This document shows positions 7,417 through 19,955 of a DNA stretch of 64,000 nt, piece by piece. The position numbers and the translations under genes are program-made. The notes beneath the pieces were generated by a model. It was not told the DNA's origin. It made no database searches and saw only the letters and a program-made list of their open reading frames with translations. Position 1 is the stretch's first letter. Each line of letters opens with the position of its first letter. This stretch comes from Biostraticola tofi (GTDB lineage Bacteria > Pseudomonadota > Gammaproteobacteria > Enterobacterales > Enterobacteriaceae): positions 62,001-126,000 of the forward strand of contig NZ_SMCR01000005.1 of assembly GCF_004343195.1 (NCBI RefSeq), in the 5' to 3' direction.

Positions 7417-8781
7417 TCACTTCCCGATACAAAAGCTCGAAAATATCCGGCCCAGCAGATCATCCGATGAAAATTCCCCGGTAATTTCGCTAAGCGCCTG
7501 CTGCGCCAGCCTCAGCTCTTCCGCCAACAGTTCGCCGGCATAAGCACTCACTAACTGATCTTTGCCTTCCTCCAGGTGCCGGGCGGCGGTATCCAGCGCA
7601 GTCAGGTGGCGGCGGCGGGCCAGAAAACCCCCTTCGGTATTGCCGTCAAAGCCCATACAGGCTTTCAGATGGGCTTTCAGCAACTCGATACCCTGGCCGG
7701 AAGAGGCCGAAAGGGTAACAAGTGAGTGACCATTCACTTCACTTAACGCCGTAGGTTCACCGGTCAGGTCGGATTTATTGCGGATAACCGTCAGCGGCAG
7801 CGCGGTCGGCAGGCGAGCGATAAATTCAGGCCACAGCATATCGGCATCGCTCTGGGCGGTAGTGGTGCCGTCAACCATCAGCAGGACGTGGTCTGCCTGC
7901 TCGATTTCCTGCCAGGCGCGGGCGATGCCGATACGTTCTACTTCATCGCCGGACTCGCGCAGGCCGGCGGTATCGATGATATGCAAGGGCATGCCATCCA
8001 GGTTGATGTGTTCGCGCAGCACATCGCGAGTGGTACCGGCAATAGGGGTGACGATAGCGGCTTCACGGCCCGCCAGGGCATTGAGCAGACTGGATTTACC
8101 GGCATTGGGGCGGCCGGCAATCACCACTTTCATGCCTTCGCGCAGCAGGCTTCCTTGATGGGCATCGGCCCGGACCTGCGCCAGCTCGGCCATTACGCTT
8201 AAAAGTTTGGCTTCAATTTTTCCATCGGAAAGAAAATCGATTTCTTCATCAGGGAAATCAATAGCGGCCTCAACGTGAATACGCAGGTTAGTAAGTGCTT
8301 CCACCATCTGGTGCACGCGGCTGGAAAATACCCCCTGCAGAGAATTGACCGCTGAGCGTGCGGCCTGGGCTGAGCTGGCATCGATAAGATCGGCGATGGC
8401 TTCGGCCTGGGCCAGGTCCAGTTTGTCGTTGAGAAAAGCCCGCTCCGAGAACTCGCCTGGACGGGCGATACGCACCCCTGGCAGCCCCAGGATGCGATGA
8501 ATCAGCAAATCGAGTATCACCGGGCCGCCATGGCCCTGCAGTTCCAGCACGTCCTCGCCAGTGAAGGAATGAGGGCCCGGGAAATAGAGCGCGATGCCCT
8601 GATCCAGGGTGCTGCCGTCGGCGGCGGTAAACGGCAGATAATCCGCATAGCGGGCTTTAGGCACCTTGCCCAGCACCTGGCGGGCGACCTCGGCGGCCAG
8701 CCTGCCTGACACGCGCAGAATGCCGACGCCGCCGCGTCCCGGCGGGGTGGCTTGGGCTACGATGGTATCTGTCTGGCTCAT
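7417..8781 (-). CDS. mnmE: tRNA modification GTPase MnmE
   Basis: 454 residues, the same length as the E. coli protein. With MnmG it installs the 5-carboxymethylaminomethyl group on U34 of several tRNAs. The N-terminal folate-binding domain starts [22 protein letters not shown]. The inserted G domain (about 215-380) has the P-loop [20 protein letters not shown] and NKSD motifs. The C-terminus ends CIGK with the conserved Cys451. It is the last gene of the minus-strand rpmH-rnpA-yidD-yidC-mnmE series, with a terminator between yidC and mnmE. The 3' end of mnmE is a known integration site for SGI1-type islands, and accessory DNA lies directly downstream here. Confidence 0.98.
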   Translation of the reverse strand: MSQTDTIVAQATPPGRGGVGILRVSGRLAAEVARQVLGKVPKARYADYLPFTAADGSTLDQGIALYFPGPHSFTGEDVLELQGHGGPVILDLLIHRILGLPGVRIARPGEFSERAFLNDKLDLAQAEAIADLIDASSAQAARSAVNSLQGVFSSRVHQMVEALTNLRIHVEAAIDFPDEEIDFLSDGKIEAKLLSVMAELAQVRADAHQGSLLREGMKVVIAGRPNAGKSSLLNALAGREAAIVTPIAGTTRDVLREHINLDGMPLHIIDTAGLRESGDEVERIGIARAWQEIEQADHVLLMVDGTTTAQSDADMLWPEFIARLPTALPLTVIRNKSDLTGEPTALSEVNGHSLVTLSASSGQGIELLKAHLKACMGFDGNTEGGFLARRRHLTALDTAARHLEEGKDQLVSAYAGELLAEELRLAQQALSEITGEFSSDDLLGRIFSSFCIGK

Positions 8782-8814
8782 GCTTTACTCCGGGCACCAA
8801 GCTTGGGTGCGGGT

Positions 8815-8845
8815 CAAAAATTAAGGCGGTCATAGTGACCGCCTT
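8815..8845 (-). terminator. Terminator between yidC and mnmE
   Basis: A perfect ten-base stem, AAGGCGGTCA (8845-8836 on the minus strand) with TGACCGCCTT (8832-8823), three-base loop, followed by AATTTTTG. It lies 33 bases past the yidC stop, so mnmE may be read partly from its own promoter or by read-through. Confidence 0.85.
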
Positions 8846-8877
8846 TGCAGGGATATCTCGTGGGGAAATAACCGGGG

Positions 8878-10515
8878 TTATTTTTTGTCGCGGCTGTGAA
8901 GTCCGCGTTTTTCCAGGCCACGATAAATCAATTGCTGCTGGAGAATGGTCACCAGGTTACTGACGATATAGTACAGCACCAGGCCCGATGGGAACCACAG
9001 GAAGAACACCGTAAAGATAACCGGCATGAAGGTCATGACCTTCTGCTGCATCGGATCGGTGACGGTGGTCGGCGACATCTTCTGGATGAAGAACATCGTG
9101 ATACCCATCAGGATCGGCAGGATATAGTACGGGTCCTGCGCGGAAAGGTCATGTATCCACAGTGCGAATGGCGCATGGCGCAGCTCGATGGAGCCCATCA
9201 GCATATAGTACAGCGCCAGGAAGATCGGCATCTGGATAACCAGCGGCAGGCAGCCGCCCAGCGGATTGACCTTCTCGGATTTATACAGCGCCATCATTTC
9301 CTGGCTCATGCGCTGTTTGTCGTCACCGATACGCTCACGCATGGCCGCCAATTTAGGCTGCAGCATGCGCATTTTCGCCATCGAGGTGTATTGCGCTTTG
9401 GTCAGCGGATACATGATGCCGCGGACGATAAAGGTGATGACAATAATTGAGAAGCCCCAGTTACCGATGAAGGTCTGCAGGAATTTCAGCAATTTGAACA
9501 GCGGCTGAGAAATGAACCACAACCAGCCGTAATCGACCGTCAGGTCCAGATGCGGCGCGATAGCGGCCATCTTGTCCTGGATTTCAGGACCCACCCACAG
9601 GGTGGCGTTCAGGTTTTGCTGGGCGCCGGGCTGAAGGGTAATCGGCGTTGCCTTGAAACCTACCGCCGCCTGGCCGTTGCCAAGATTGGTGGTATAGAAG
9701 GTATTGGTGCCCTGAGTGCGCGGTATCCAGGCGGTGGCAAAATACTGCTGCAGCATGGATACCCAGCCGCCCTGAGTCGTGATGCTCAGGTTTTCGTCTT
9801 CGATATCGCTGAAGCTGTATTTCTGATACTTGTTGTCAGTCGTTGAGTACGCCGCGCCGCGGTAGGTATGCAGGGCGAAGTTGCTGCTGCCGGTATCGCG
9901 TGCTTTCGGTAACTGGATAGACTGCTTCAGCTGGCCGAACAGGGTCAGCTCTAGCGGTTCGGCGCTGGTATTGTGGATACCGTAATCCACGCTCAGGGCA
10001 TAGTCGCCGCGCTTGAGGATGAAGGTCTTGGTATAGACAACGCCATTGGCCGCGGTAAAGGTCAGCGGAATGCGAAGTTCGCTCTGGTTATCCGCCAGAA
10101 CATAGGTGTCCTGGTTAGCGGTATACAGCGGGCGCTCGCCATTGGCCGGGTTATCCGGGCCATTTTTGCCGGTCAGGCCGCTTTGCGCCTGATAAACAAA
10201 TTCGTCTGAGGTTTCCAGCAAATGGAAAGGCTGAGTGGAACCCAGTTTATCCGGGTAGGTCAGCAGATGGGCCTGCTCGATATCACCACCGCGGGTGTTG
10301 ATCGAAAGCGACAACACGTCGGTTTTCACCGTAATCAGCTGCCCCTGGCCACTGGCGGGCACTCCCTGGTTTGCTGTGTCACCGGCAGGCGTGTTCGCGG
10401 TCTGTTGCGTAGTCTGGACCGTAGGCTGCGGATTGTGGTCCGCCTCCCATGCTTGCCAGATCATGAAAGACACGAACAGCAGAGCGATGACAAGAAGATT
10501 GCGTTGCGAATCCAT
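8878..10515 (-). CDS. yidC: Membrane protein insertase YidC
   Basis: 545 residues, close to the 548 of E. coli. It inserts and folds inner-membrane proteins with or without SecYEG. An N-terminal membrane anchor ([19 protein letters not shown]) leads into a large periplasmic beta domain (about 55-340). The conserved five-helix core follows ([32 protein letters not shown], with the hydrophilic-groove Arg), and the basic C-terminal tail is [14 protein letters not shown]. It lies two bases downstream of yidD in the conserved rpmH cluster. Confidence 0.98.
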   Translation of the reverse strand: MDSQRNLLVIALLFVSFMIWQAWEADHNPQPTVQTTQQTANTPAGDTANQGVPASGQGQLITVKTDVLSLSINTRGGDIEQAHLLTYPDKLGSTQPFHLLETSDEFVYQAQSGLTGKNGPDNPANGERPLYTANQDTYVLADNQSELRIPLTFTAANGVVYTKTFILKRGDYALSVDYGIHNTSAEPLELTLFGQLKQSIQLPKARDTGSSNFALHTYRGAAYSTTDNKYQKYSFSDIEDENLSITTQGGWVSMLQQYFATAWIPRTQGTNTFYTTNLGNGQAAVGFKATPITLQPGAQQNLNATLWVGPEIQDKMAAIAPHLDLTVDYGWLWFISQPLFKLLKFLQTFIGNWGFSIIVITFIVRGIMYPLTKAQYTSMAKMRMLQPKLAAMRERIGDDKQRMSQEMMALYKSEKVNPLGGCLPLVIQMPIFLALYYMLMGSIELRHAPFALWIHDLSAQDPYYILPILMGITMFFIQKMSPTTVTDPMQQKVMTFMPVIFTVFFLWFPSGLVLYYIVSNLVTILQQQLIYRGLEKRGLHSRDKK

Positions 10516-10517
10516 TG

Positions 10518-10775
10518 TTAGTTTTCTCTGTTATCGTTGGTTTTCGGCGGCACAGGATCGGCACCACCTGGGTTCAAAGGATGGCATTTTAATACGCGTT
10601 TCAATGTCAACCAACTGCCTTTTAACACACCAAATCTGCGTATTGCCTCAATACTGTACTGAGAGCACGTTGGCCGGAACCGGCAATGAGGCCCCAGCAA
10701 CGGGCTGATAAAAAGTTGATAGCCGCGTATCAACCCAATCAGCAGTGTTGAGACTGGCGACAATGGCGGCGCCAT
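10518..10775 (-). CDS. yidD: Membrane protein insertion efficiency factor YidD
   Basis: 85 residues. A small membrane-associated protein that assists YidC-dependent insertion. The signatures [23 protein letters not shown] (three conserved cysteines across the protein), [14 protein letters not shown] and PGGADPVP are all present. The start overlaps the 3' end of rnpA by 37 bases, as in related genomes. Confidence 0.97.
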   Translation of the reverse strand: MAPPLSPVSTLLIGLIRGYQLFISPLLGPHCRFRPTCSQYSIEAIRRFGVLKGSWLTLKRVLKCHPLNPGGADPVPPKTNDNREN

Positions 10776-11098
10776 AGTTTTTCCAATGCTTCCGTCAACG
10801 CGTGATTGTCTAAATCCGCGATCCCTTTTTTGGCTATCACAACAAAATCCATGGCGGGTAAATCATGCTGGTTCAAACGAAAGCTTTCACGGGTAAGTCG
10901 CTTGATGCGGTTACGTTCGTGAGCTCGTTTAACATGTTTTTTGGCGACTGTGAGACCGATGCGGGGATGCCCCAGCATGTTCAGGCGGCCGAGGATGGTG
11001 ATGTGCGGCGTGCCTGCCCGTTGTGGCTGCTGGAAGACGAAAGTAAAATGAGTGGGAGTTAACAACCGTAACTCCCTGGGAAAAGCGAGCTTAACCAC
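10739..11098 (-). CDS. rnpA: Ribonuclease P protein component
   Basis: 119 residues, basic. It is the protein subunit of RNase P, which with the M1 RNA removes tRNA 5' leaders. The RNR motif [16 protein letters not shown] that contacts RNA is intact, as is the N-terminal [17 protein letters not shown] that binds the pre-tRNA leader. It lies 18 bases downstream of rpmH, which shares the promoter. Confidence 0.98.
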   Translation of the reverse strand: MVKLAFPRELRLLTPTHFTFVFQQPQRAGTPHITILGRLNMLGHPRIGLTVAKKHVKRAHERNRIKRLTRESFRLNQHDLPAMDFVVIAKKGIADLDNHALTEALEKLWRRHCRQSQHC

Positions 11099-11116
11099 TC
11101 GGTGGGTTAGCTTTTA

Positions 11117-11272
<156 letters not shown>

Positions 11273-11364
11273 CTAAACTTGGATAATTAACTACACAGTA
11301 AACGCGTTTGGCTAGTCGGCGTGAAAATGACCGACGCCTCAATCGCATAAGATAAAGAGGCGGG

Positions 11365-11393
11365 ATTGTAATAATTGTACAGTCCTGAGTCAA
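11365..11393 (-). promoter_or_regulatory. rpmH operon promoter
   Basis: Minus-strand TTGACT (11393-11388), 17-base spacer, TACAAT (11370-11365). A near-consensus sigma-70 promoter directed at rpmH. Confidence 0.85.
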
Positions 11394-11898
11394 TTCTCAT
11401 CACGTTTTACTCACCTGATATACCCGCGGCCGTATCGGCATCTCCGTCCTGAACTTCAGGCCGGGGATACTCAGGCGTCACGCGTAGGGCAAAGAATTAT
11501 ACGGGTTCCGCAACAAAGCGCAAGGATCAGCCGGGATCCAGTGCCAGATTATCAGGATCTTTGTTCCCGCGCAGACCGCCGAATTAAGACTATGCTTAAT
11601 TTCGCGGGCCTTAGGGCTCACTTTTTATCCAGCGCGGATATAATCAGTTACACTCTTATGCTGCCCGAGCCCGCCTGTGGATAAAAAGGATCGATTCTGT
11701 GTATGAAGAGGAGGATCTCCGGCGCTGTTTGCGTTATGATCCGCAATCTTCGACCGGATCCCTGGGCATCCTGTCGTTGTAAACCGTGTAAAGCGGTTCG
11801 CAGATTGCTATCGCGGTATTCTGTGTCAAAAAGATGATCCTGAATCATACAGTTTGTTTCTTTTCTTTTTTGTTGATCTTGTTCGATTGGAGTCCGCC
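11394..11898. promoter_or_regulatory. rpmH-dnaA divergent control region with one DnaA box
   Basis: Between the divergent rpmH promoter and the dnaA start codon lie a perfect DnaA box (minus-strand TTATCCACA, 11676-11684) and a -10-like TATGAT at 11735-11740 followed by CCGC. The CTGTGGATAA and TATGATCCG landmarks resemble the autoregulated dnaA promoter region of E. coli. I see only one good box and no AT-rich 13-mers, so this is a promoter/autoregulation region rather than oriC. Confidence 0.6.
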
Positions 11899-13284
11899 GT
11901 GTCACTTTCGCTTTGGCAGCAATGTCTTGCCCGGTTACAGGATGAGTTACCTGCTACAGAATTCAGTATGTGGATACGCCCACTTCAGGCGGAGCTGAGT
12001 GACAACACTCTGGCGTTGTATGCCCCCAACCGTTTTGTCCTTGATTGGGTGCGTGACAAATACTTAAACAATATCAATGGGCTGTTAAACGACTTTTGTG
12101 GCACCAACGCGCCGCTGCTGCGCTTTGAAGTCGGCAGCAAGCCGCTTGCGGCGGTGATGTCCCAGCCGGTGGTTCATGCAAGCGAAGCGCCTGCGCCAAT
12201 GGCCCGGCCGCGCCCGACCCGCCCCAGCTGGGACAATGCCCCGCTGCAGCCTGAACTGTCTTATCGTTCCAACGTCAATCCGAAGCATAACTTCGACAAC
12301 TTTGTCGAAGGTAAGTCCAATCAGCTGGCGCGCGCCGCTGCTCGTCAGGTCGCCGATAATCCGGGCGGCGCCTATAATCCGCTGTTCCTTTATGGCGGTA
12401 CCGGCCTGGGTAAAACCCACTTACTGCATGCGGTAGGCAATGGCATCATGGCGCGTAAAGCCAATGCCAAAGTGGTGTATATGCATTCCGAACGCTTCGT
12501 CCAGGACATGGTCAAGGCGCTGCAGAATAACGCCATCGAAGAGTTCAAGCGTTACTACCGTTCAGTTGATGCATTATTAATCGATGACATTCAGTTTTTT
12601 GCTAATAAAGAGCGTTCTCAGGAAGAGTTTTTCCACACCTTTAATGCATTGCTTGAAGGTAATCAGCAGATCATCCTGACTTCGGATCGCTATCCCAAAG
12701 AGATCAATGGTGTTGAGGATCGGCTGAAATCGCGTTTTGGCTGGGGACTGACCGTCGCCATCGAGCCGCCTGAGCTTGAAACCCGCGTTGCCATATTAAT
12801 GAAGAAGGCTGATGAGAATGACATCAGACTGCCGGGTGAAGTGGCGTTCTTTATTGCCAAGCGTCTGCGCTCCAACGTCCGTGAGCTGGAAGGGGCGTTG
12901 AACCGGGTAATAGCCAATGCCAATTTTACCGGGCGCGCCATCACGATTGATTTTGTGCGTGAAGCATTACGCGATTTGCTGGCCCTGCAGGAAAAACTGG
13001 TCACAATTGATAATATCCAGAAAACGGTAGCGGAATATTATAAAATCAAGGTGGCCGATTTACTGTCCAAGCGGCGCTCCCGTTCGGTGGCCCGGCCACG
13101 ACAGATGGCGATGGCGCTGTCTAAAGAGTTAACCAACCACAGTCTGCCGGAAATCGGCGATGCGTTTGGCGGGCGTGACCACACCACAGTACTGCATGCC
13201 TGTCGCAAAATAGAGCAGTTACGTGAAGAAAGCCACGATATCAAAGAAGATTTCTCCAACTTAATCAGAACATTATCTTCCTAA
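11899..13284 (+). CDS. dnaA: Chromosomal replication initiator DnaA
   Basis: 461 residues from a GTG start at 11899, as in E. coli; the protein begins [20 protein letters not shown] and a TTGGAG lies upstream. Domains: DnaB-interacting domain I (1-85), a linker shorter than in E. coli (about 86-128), the AAA+ domain with Walker [12 protein letters not shown] and Walker [10 protein letters not shown], and the C-terminal DNA-binding domain IV with the signature [15 protein letters not shown]. It starts the dnaA-dnaN-recF-gyrB operon. A DnaA box upstream suggests autorepression. Confidence 0.98.
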   Translation: MSLSLWQQCLARLQDELPATEFSMWIRPLQAELSDNTLALYAPNRFVLDWVRDKYLNNINGLLNDFCGTNAPLLRFEVGSKPLAAVMSQPVVHASEAPAPMARPRPTRPSWDNAPLQPELSYRSNVNPKHNFDNFVEGKSNQLARAAARQVADNPGGAYNPLFLYGGTGLGKTHLLHAVGNGIMARKANAKVVYMHSERFVQDMVKALQNNAIEEFKRYYRSVDALLIDDIQFFANKERSQEEFFHTFNALLEGNQQIILTSDRYPKEINGVEDRLKSRFGWGLTVAIEPPELETRVAILMKKADENDIRLPGEVAFFIAKRLRSNVRELEGALNRVIANANFTGRAITIDFVREALRDLLALQEKLVTIDNIQKTVAEYYKIKVADLLSKRRSRSVARPRQMAMALSKELTNHSLPEIGDAFGGRDHTTVLHACRKIEQLREESHDIKEDFSNLIRTLSS

Positions 13285-13285
13285 T

Positions 13286-14386
13286 ATGAAATTTATCGTT
13301 GAACGCGAGCAGCTGCTAAAGCCACTGCAACAGGTAAGTAGCCCGTTAGGCGGGCGCCCGACACTCCCTATCCTGGGCAATTTATTATTACAGGTGACGG
13401 AGGGCAACCTGCTTCTGACCGGCACCGACCTGGAGATGGAAATGGTGGCGCGGGTCGCCTTGGCAAAACCGCACGAACCGGGAGCGACTACCGTTCCGGC
13501 GCGCAAATTCTTTGATATTTGCCGCGGTCTGCCGGAAAGCGCCGAACTGACGATTATGCTGGACGGCGATCGCCTGCTTATTCGCTCCGGCCGCAGCCGT
13601 TTCTCTCTTTCTACGCTGCCGGCAACCGATTTTCCCAATCTTGACGACTGGCAGAGTGAAGTTGAATTCACCCTGGCCCAGGCGACGCTGAAACGGTTGA
13701 TCGAATCAACCCAGTTTTCCATGGCTCACCAGGATGTGCGTTACTACCTGAACGGCATGCTGTTTGAAACCGAAGGCGAAGAGTTGCGCACCGTGGCAAC
13801 GGATGGTCATCGCCTGGCGGTATGCGCCATGCCGGTAGGGCAGCCGTTGCCGTCTCACTCGGTCATAGTGCCGCGTAAAGGCGTTATGGAACTGGTAAGA
13901 ATGCTCGACGGCGGTGAAACGCCGGTAAAGCTGCAGATCGGCAGCAATAATATTCGCGCCAGCGTCGGAGATTACATTTTTACCTCCAAGCTGGTTGACG
14001 GCCGATTCCCGGATTATCGTCGCGTATTGCCCAAAAATCCTGACAAAACGCTGGAGGCCGGCTGTGATGTGCTCAAGCAGGCTTTCGCGCGCGCTGCCAT
14101 TCTTTCCAATGAGAAATTCCGCGGCGTCAGGCTTTATCTCAGCAGTAACCAGCTGAAAATCACCGCCAACAACCCTGAGCAGGAAGAAGCAGAAGAAATC
14201 CTGGACGTGGTCTATCAGGGAACGGAAATGGAAATAGGCTTCAACGTCAGTTATGTGCTTGATGTGCTCAATGCGCTTAAATGCGAAGATGTGCGCTTGT
14301 TGCTGACCGATGGCGTGTCCAGCGTGCAGATCGAAGACGGCGCCAGCCAGGCGGCCGCTTACGTTGTTATGCCGATGCGTCTCTAG
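13286..14386 (+). CDS. dnaN: DNA polymerase III beta subunit (sliding clamp)
   Basis: 366 residues, the E. coli length. The ring-shaped clamp tethers polymerase III to DNA and recruits many partners. MKFIVEREQLLKPLQQVSSPL opens the first of three clamp domains; the last residues AAYVVMPMRL form the partner-binding pocket edge. It lies one base after the dnaA stop, so it is probably co-translated. Confidence 0.98.
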   Translation: MKFIVEREQLLKPLQQVSSPLGGRPTLPILGNLLLQVTEGNLLLTGTDLEMEMVARVALAKPHEPGATTVPARKFFDICRGLPESAELTIMLDGDRLLIRSGRSRFSLSTLPATDFPNLDDWQSEVEFTLAQATLKRLIESTQFSMAHQDVRYYLNGMLFETEGEELRTVATDGHRLAVCAMPVGQPLPSHSVIVPRKGVMELVRMLDGGETPVKLQIGSNNIRASVGDYIFTSKLVDGRFPDYRRVLPKNPDKTLEAGCDVLKQAFARAAILSNEKFRGVRLYLSSNQLKITANNPEQEEAEEILDVVYQGTEMEIGFNVSYVLDVLNALKCEDVRLLLTDGVSSVQIEDGASQAAAYVVMPMRL

Positions 14387-14410
14387 AGATGTGGTAAGGT
14401 AGTGTGTTAA

Positions 14411-15505
14411 ATGGCCCTGTCGCGTCTACTGATACGTAATTTTCGTAATATCGAGTCTGCCGATTTGGCGCTGGCCAGTGATTTCAATTTCCTGGTCGGC
14501 GCCAACGGCAGCGGCAAGACCAGCGTCCTGGAGGCTATTTATACCCTCGGACACGGGCGGGCATTCCGCAGCCTTCAGGCAGGACGGGTGATTCGACATG
14601 AACAGGAGCAGTTTGTCCTGCACGGCCGTATAGAAAGTAGTGAGGAAGCTGGCCGGGAGACCTCTGTAGGTCTGAGTAAAAGCCGCCAGGGGGACAGTAA
14701 AGTCCGTATAGACGGCAGCGATGGACACAAAGTGGCCGAGCTTGCCCAACTGCTTCCCATGCAGTTGATTACACCGGAAGGCTTTACATTGCTGAACGGT
14801 GGCCCGAAATTCCGCCGTGCATTTATGGATTGGGGCTGTTTTCACAATGAGCCGGGCTTTTTTACCGCCTGGGTCAATCTGAAAAGGGTGCTCAAGCAGC
14901 GAAATGCCGCCCTGCGTCAGGTCAGTCGCTACGCCCAGCTGCGCGCCTGGGATCAGGAACTCATCCCACTGACAGCCCAGATAAGCCAATGGCGTGCTGA
15001 GTACAGTCAGGCGATAGCGGCGGATATTACCGCAACGTGCGCGCAGTTCCTGCCGGAATTTCGTCTTGATTTCACCTTCAGCCGCGGATGGGACCGGGAA
15101 AGTGAGTACGGTGAATTGCTGGAGCGCCAGTTCGAGCGCGATCGGGCGCTGACCTATACGGCGTCTGGCCCTCATAAAGCCGATTTTCGTATCCGTGCCG
15201 ACGGCGTGCCGGTGGAAGATATGCTGTCCCGCGGGCAGTTGAAGTTATTGATGTGCGCCCTGCGGCTGGCGCAGGGTGAATTTCTTACCCACCAGAACGG
15301 CCGGCGCTGTCTCTACCTGATAGACGACTTCGCCTCCGAGCTGGATATCGGCCGGCGCCGCCTCTTGGCCGAGCGCCTTAAAGCCACCGGAGCCCAGGTT
15401 TTTGTCAGTGCCGTCAGTGCGGATCAAATCCGTGATATTACTGATGAAAAGGGCAAGATGTTCCATGTGGAACAGGGTAAAATAAGTGTTCAATCCGAAG
15501 TTTAA
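14411..15505 (+). CDS. recF: DNA replication and repair protein RecF
   Basis: 364 residues, slightly longer than the 357 of E. coli. An SMC-like ATPase that, with RecO and RecR, loads RecA at gaps. Walker [15 protein letters not shown] is near residue 30; the ABC-type signature [17 protein letters not shown] and Walker [13 protein letters not shown] are near the C-terminus. It lies in the dnaN-recF-gyrB operon, 24 bases after dnaN. Confidence 0.97.
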   Translation: MALSRLLIRNFRNIESADLALASDFNFLVGANGSGKTSVLEAIYTLGHGRAFRSLQAGRVIRHEQEQFVLHGRIESSEEAGRETSVGLSKSRQGDSKVRIDGSDGHKVAELAQLLPMQLITPEGFTLLNGGPKFRRAFMDWGCFHNEPGFFTAWVNLKRVLKQRNAALRQVSRYAQLRAWDQELIPLTAQISQWRAEYSQAIAADITATCAQFLPEFRLDFTFSRGWDRESEYGELLERQFERDRALTYTASGPHKADFRIRADGVPVEDMLSRGQLKLLMCALRLAQGEFLTHQNGRRCLYLIDDFASELDIGRRRLLAERLKATGAQVFVSAVSADQIRDITDEKGKMFHVEQGKISVQSEV

Positions 15506-17938
<2,433 letters not shown>

Positions 17939-17965
17939 TGTACTGAGCATGGCCAGGCCAACGAT

Positions 17966-18000
17966 AAAAACGCCCCGCAGTAATGCGTGGCGTTTTTTTA
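17966..18000 (+). terminator. Terminator after gyrB
   Basis: AAAAACGCC pairs with GGCGTTTTT (arms 17966-17974 and 17989-17997), followed by further T residues, 28 bases past the stop. Confidence 0.85.
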
Positions 18001-18262
18001 TAACGATATCAGATGCTTAATCTATGGGTGGTGTCAGATAATCAACAGCGGTGGTTTCGTTTCTAAACGATTATGATTCTTTCATATAGAGTAATTACCT
18101 TCACTTTGAAATTAACATAATCACGTCATTTCCTAAATAAGTGATGACCAGGCTTAAATAGGGATTATGAATGTGTTGTCTTGAATGCAGGCCCTAATCT
18201 AGATGGATTAATAATATGCCTTTAAGAATTGAATTTTTTGGACTTTATATGGGTGTTAAAAA
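18001..18262. other. AT-rich leader with a possible upstream peptide
   Basis: No larger gene is present. An ATG at 18216 opens a 16-codon frame whose TGA (18264-18266) overlaps the ATG of the next gene (ATGA). It has only a weak upstream GATGGA, so translation is uncertain. Confidence 0.35.
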
Positions 18263-19174
18263 ATGAATCCAACCGCACTCGCTGCCCATGCAGTTACTAC
18301 CTCAGTTCAGTTGCCGCCACTCTTTACGCCCTCAACTTTCTTATATAGAGACCAGGTGATGTTCCGTGAGGTAAGGAATACGGCAGATCATCCTTTTTTC
18401 TCTTACCAATGTAATATGTTAAAGCCACGAGCCATGGGGAGAAAGATAAAATCCACCAAGATTTTTTTCCGCGGCGATGCTAAAAAAATATTGAGGCATG
18501 TGTGGGTAGATATAAACATAGACGATTTTACAAAAGGGTTATGTACAGGCAATTGCCTGGTTCAGGCGATAAAAAATAATATTATCTCGGTTAATAATCA
18601 TAACGGACTAGACAGCCTGGATTTTGCGGTCTCTGACAATATGAATAATATTCTTAAAAAACCGCTGATCGGTATCAGCACCAAAAAGTTCCAATCAGCT
18701 AATACATTGTCGGCCTATGTCATGCGCTTTTCTGTAGCTGGCTGTGCCGATGTGAATTTCTTTTCCATAAAAGAGAAAAGAAGCGATGGTAACCTGGATG
18801 ATATCTTATCTTTGTGGCTTAACCGCGAGCACCACCTGCTTGCTACCGTTATAAGGCCAAACGCAGGAGATGATAACTACACAAGAGTCGAACTTACTCT
18901 GGCAGAGTCTGTGCTGGATAAAGTAGCGGACAAAGGAATGATCGAATTACGTGCATTTGTGGTGTGGGATAAAGTAATCCCTTTGCTTAAAGTGCAAATT
19001 AAATACAATCAGCATTTCGAAAACATATTTTGCTCAAACAAGCCATTTGGCTACAGGGGAGGGTTGGCTTATCGGTCTGTTATAGGTATCAATCAGATAA
19101 ACCACCGAAAACACAGCAAATGCCAGTTAAGTTTAACCAAATATCAAGAGAATCATAAAAAAATAGCGCCTTAG
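18263..19174 (+). CDS. Hypothetical protein of unknown family
   Basis: 303 residues that I do not recognise. There is no signal peptide and no membrane segment. The N-terminal 30 residues are rich in Ala, Thr, Pro and Ser (AAHAVTTSVQLPPLFTPST); the rest is basic and rich in Asn, Lys and Ile with scattered cysteines. The coding sequence and its flanks are clearly more AT-rich than the replication genes next door, which suggests acquisition by transfer. The weak GGGTG before the ATG is the only ribosome-binding candidate. A secreted effector is one possibility given the soluble, Ser/Thr-rich N-terminus, but nothing in the sequence proves it. Confidence 0.55.
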   Translation: MNPTALAAHAVTTSVQLPPLFTPSTFLYRDQVMFREVRNTADHPFFSYQCNMLKPRAMGRKIKSTKIFFRGDAKKILRHVWVDINIDDFTKGLCTGNCLVQAIKNNIISVNNHNGLDSLDFAVSDNMNNILKKPLIGISTKKFQSANTLSAYVMRFSVAGCADVNFFSIKEKRSDGNLDDILSLWLNREHHLLATVIRPNAGDDNYTRVELTLAESVLDKVADKGMIELRAFVVWDKVIPLLKVQIKYNQHFENIFCSNKPFGYRGGLAYRSVIGINQINHRKHSKCQLSLTKYQENHKKIAP

Positions 19175-19671
19175 CCCCTGTTGACCTTACAGGCGATATG
19201 GGTAGGGCACTATAGTAAGCCTAATTCGAAATTCGTTTATTAAATGAATTTAAATAAAAATAAAAATAATATTTTCTCTATCGCTTTTCCATAAGCGGCG
19301 CCTGTCTTCTAAAAGCCGTATAAATAAAGTCACCAATCAATGATAAGTAATATTTTTGGTGTTGAATGGAGATAGAGATAATTTCACTGTTATAAATTTT
19401 ATTTCATTCAATTCATTAATAAAAACATTAATCAGGAGATTGCCTTTGGATTGACGAGTTATAATTATTATTTCACATTTCATATATGCATTTACCTTGG
19501 AAGTGGTTGATGGGACCGAGATATATGCTCGGGGTGGAGATATATTTCTCGTTGCTCAATAATATAATCTTTCCATCTGATGTCTAATCAAATAAGGTTA
19601 TATAAATTAAACATTCCCTTTATTTATATATTTCACAGTCATTCTATATGCGATTATTTTATGGGGGATAT
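19175..19671. other. AT-rich intergenic stretch
   Basis: About 500 bases with no gene I can support. Two small palindromic motifs built on GAGATATAT occur at 19517-19531 and 19537-19550. No promoter or RNA gene is convincing. Confidence 0.5.
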
Positions 19672-19761
19672 AAGCTTGATTAGCTTGATTAGCTTGATTA
19701 GCTTGATTAGCTTGATTAGCTTGATTGGCCTGATTAGCTTGATTAGGCCGATCAGCCTGGT
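19672..19761 (+). repeat. 9-bp tandem repeat, ten copies
   Basis: Ten consecutive nine-base units; seven are TAGCTTGAT or differ at one base (19672-19725, 19735-19743) and three are diverged (19726-19734, 19744-19752, 19753-19761). Frames through it would give ISL or NQA tripeptide repeats, but neither surrounding frame has a ribosome binding site, so I treat it as non-coding. The copy number is likely to vary between strains. Confidence 0.9.
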
Positions 19762-19955
19762 ACGCCTCTATTGGTGTAGAGCTGTGTTTACCGTCCACGC
19801 TATCACATGTGATACGAAGCCCTGACCCGCCCCACTTTAATAAACTCCGCTTAATATCGTCGGCCGATCTGCGCTATTCTACCCTTGCCGGGTAAGTAAT
19901 GCCTGAGGTGGCATGGCGTAAGCTTTCATTTCCCGGCCATGAAAAAGAGGTTCTG
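19762..19955. other. Upstream region of yidA
   Basis: No gene. A start upstream of yidA at 19899 is in frame but lacks a ribosome binding site, so I treat this as leader. Confidence 0.45.

Noticed and set aside
8896-9450. Long open frame opposite yidC
   Set aside because: Shadow of yidC on the other strand; composition and translation are typical of antisense frames in GC-rich genes.
11394-11898. oriC next to dnaA
   Set aside because: Only one good DnaA box and no AT-rich 13-mer cluster; in enterobacteria oriC lies beside mnmG, not dnaA. I treat it as the dnaA/rpmH promoter region.
19672-19761. CRISPR array
   Set aside because: The units are contiguous nine-base repeats without spacers and no cas gene is near.
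19580-19825. Small gene running through the 9-bp tandem repeat (plus or minus strand)
   Set aside because: Open frames are a by-product of the period-nine repeat; no ribosome binding site, and the peptides are simple tripeptide repeats.
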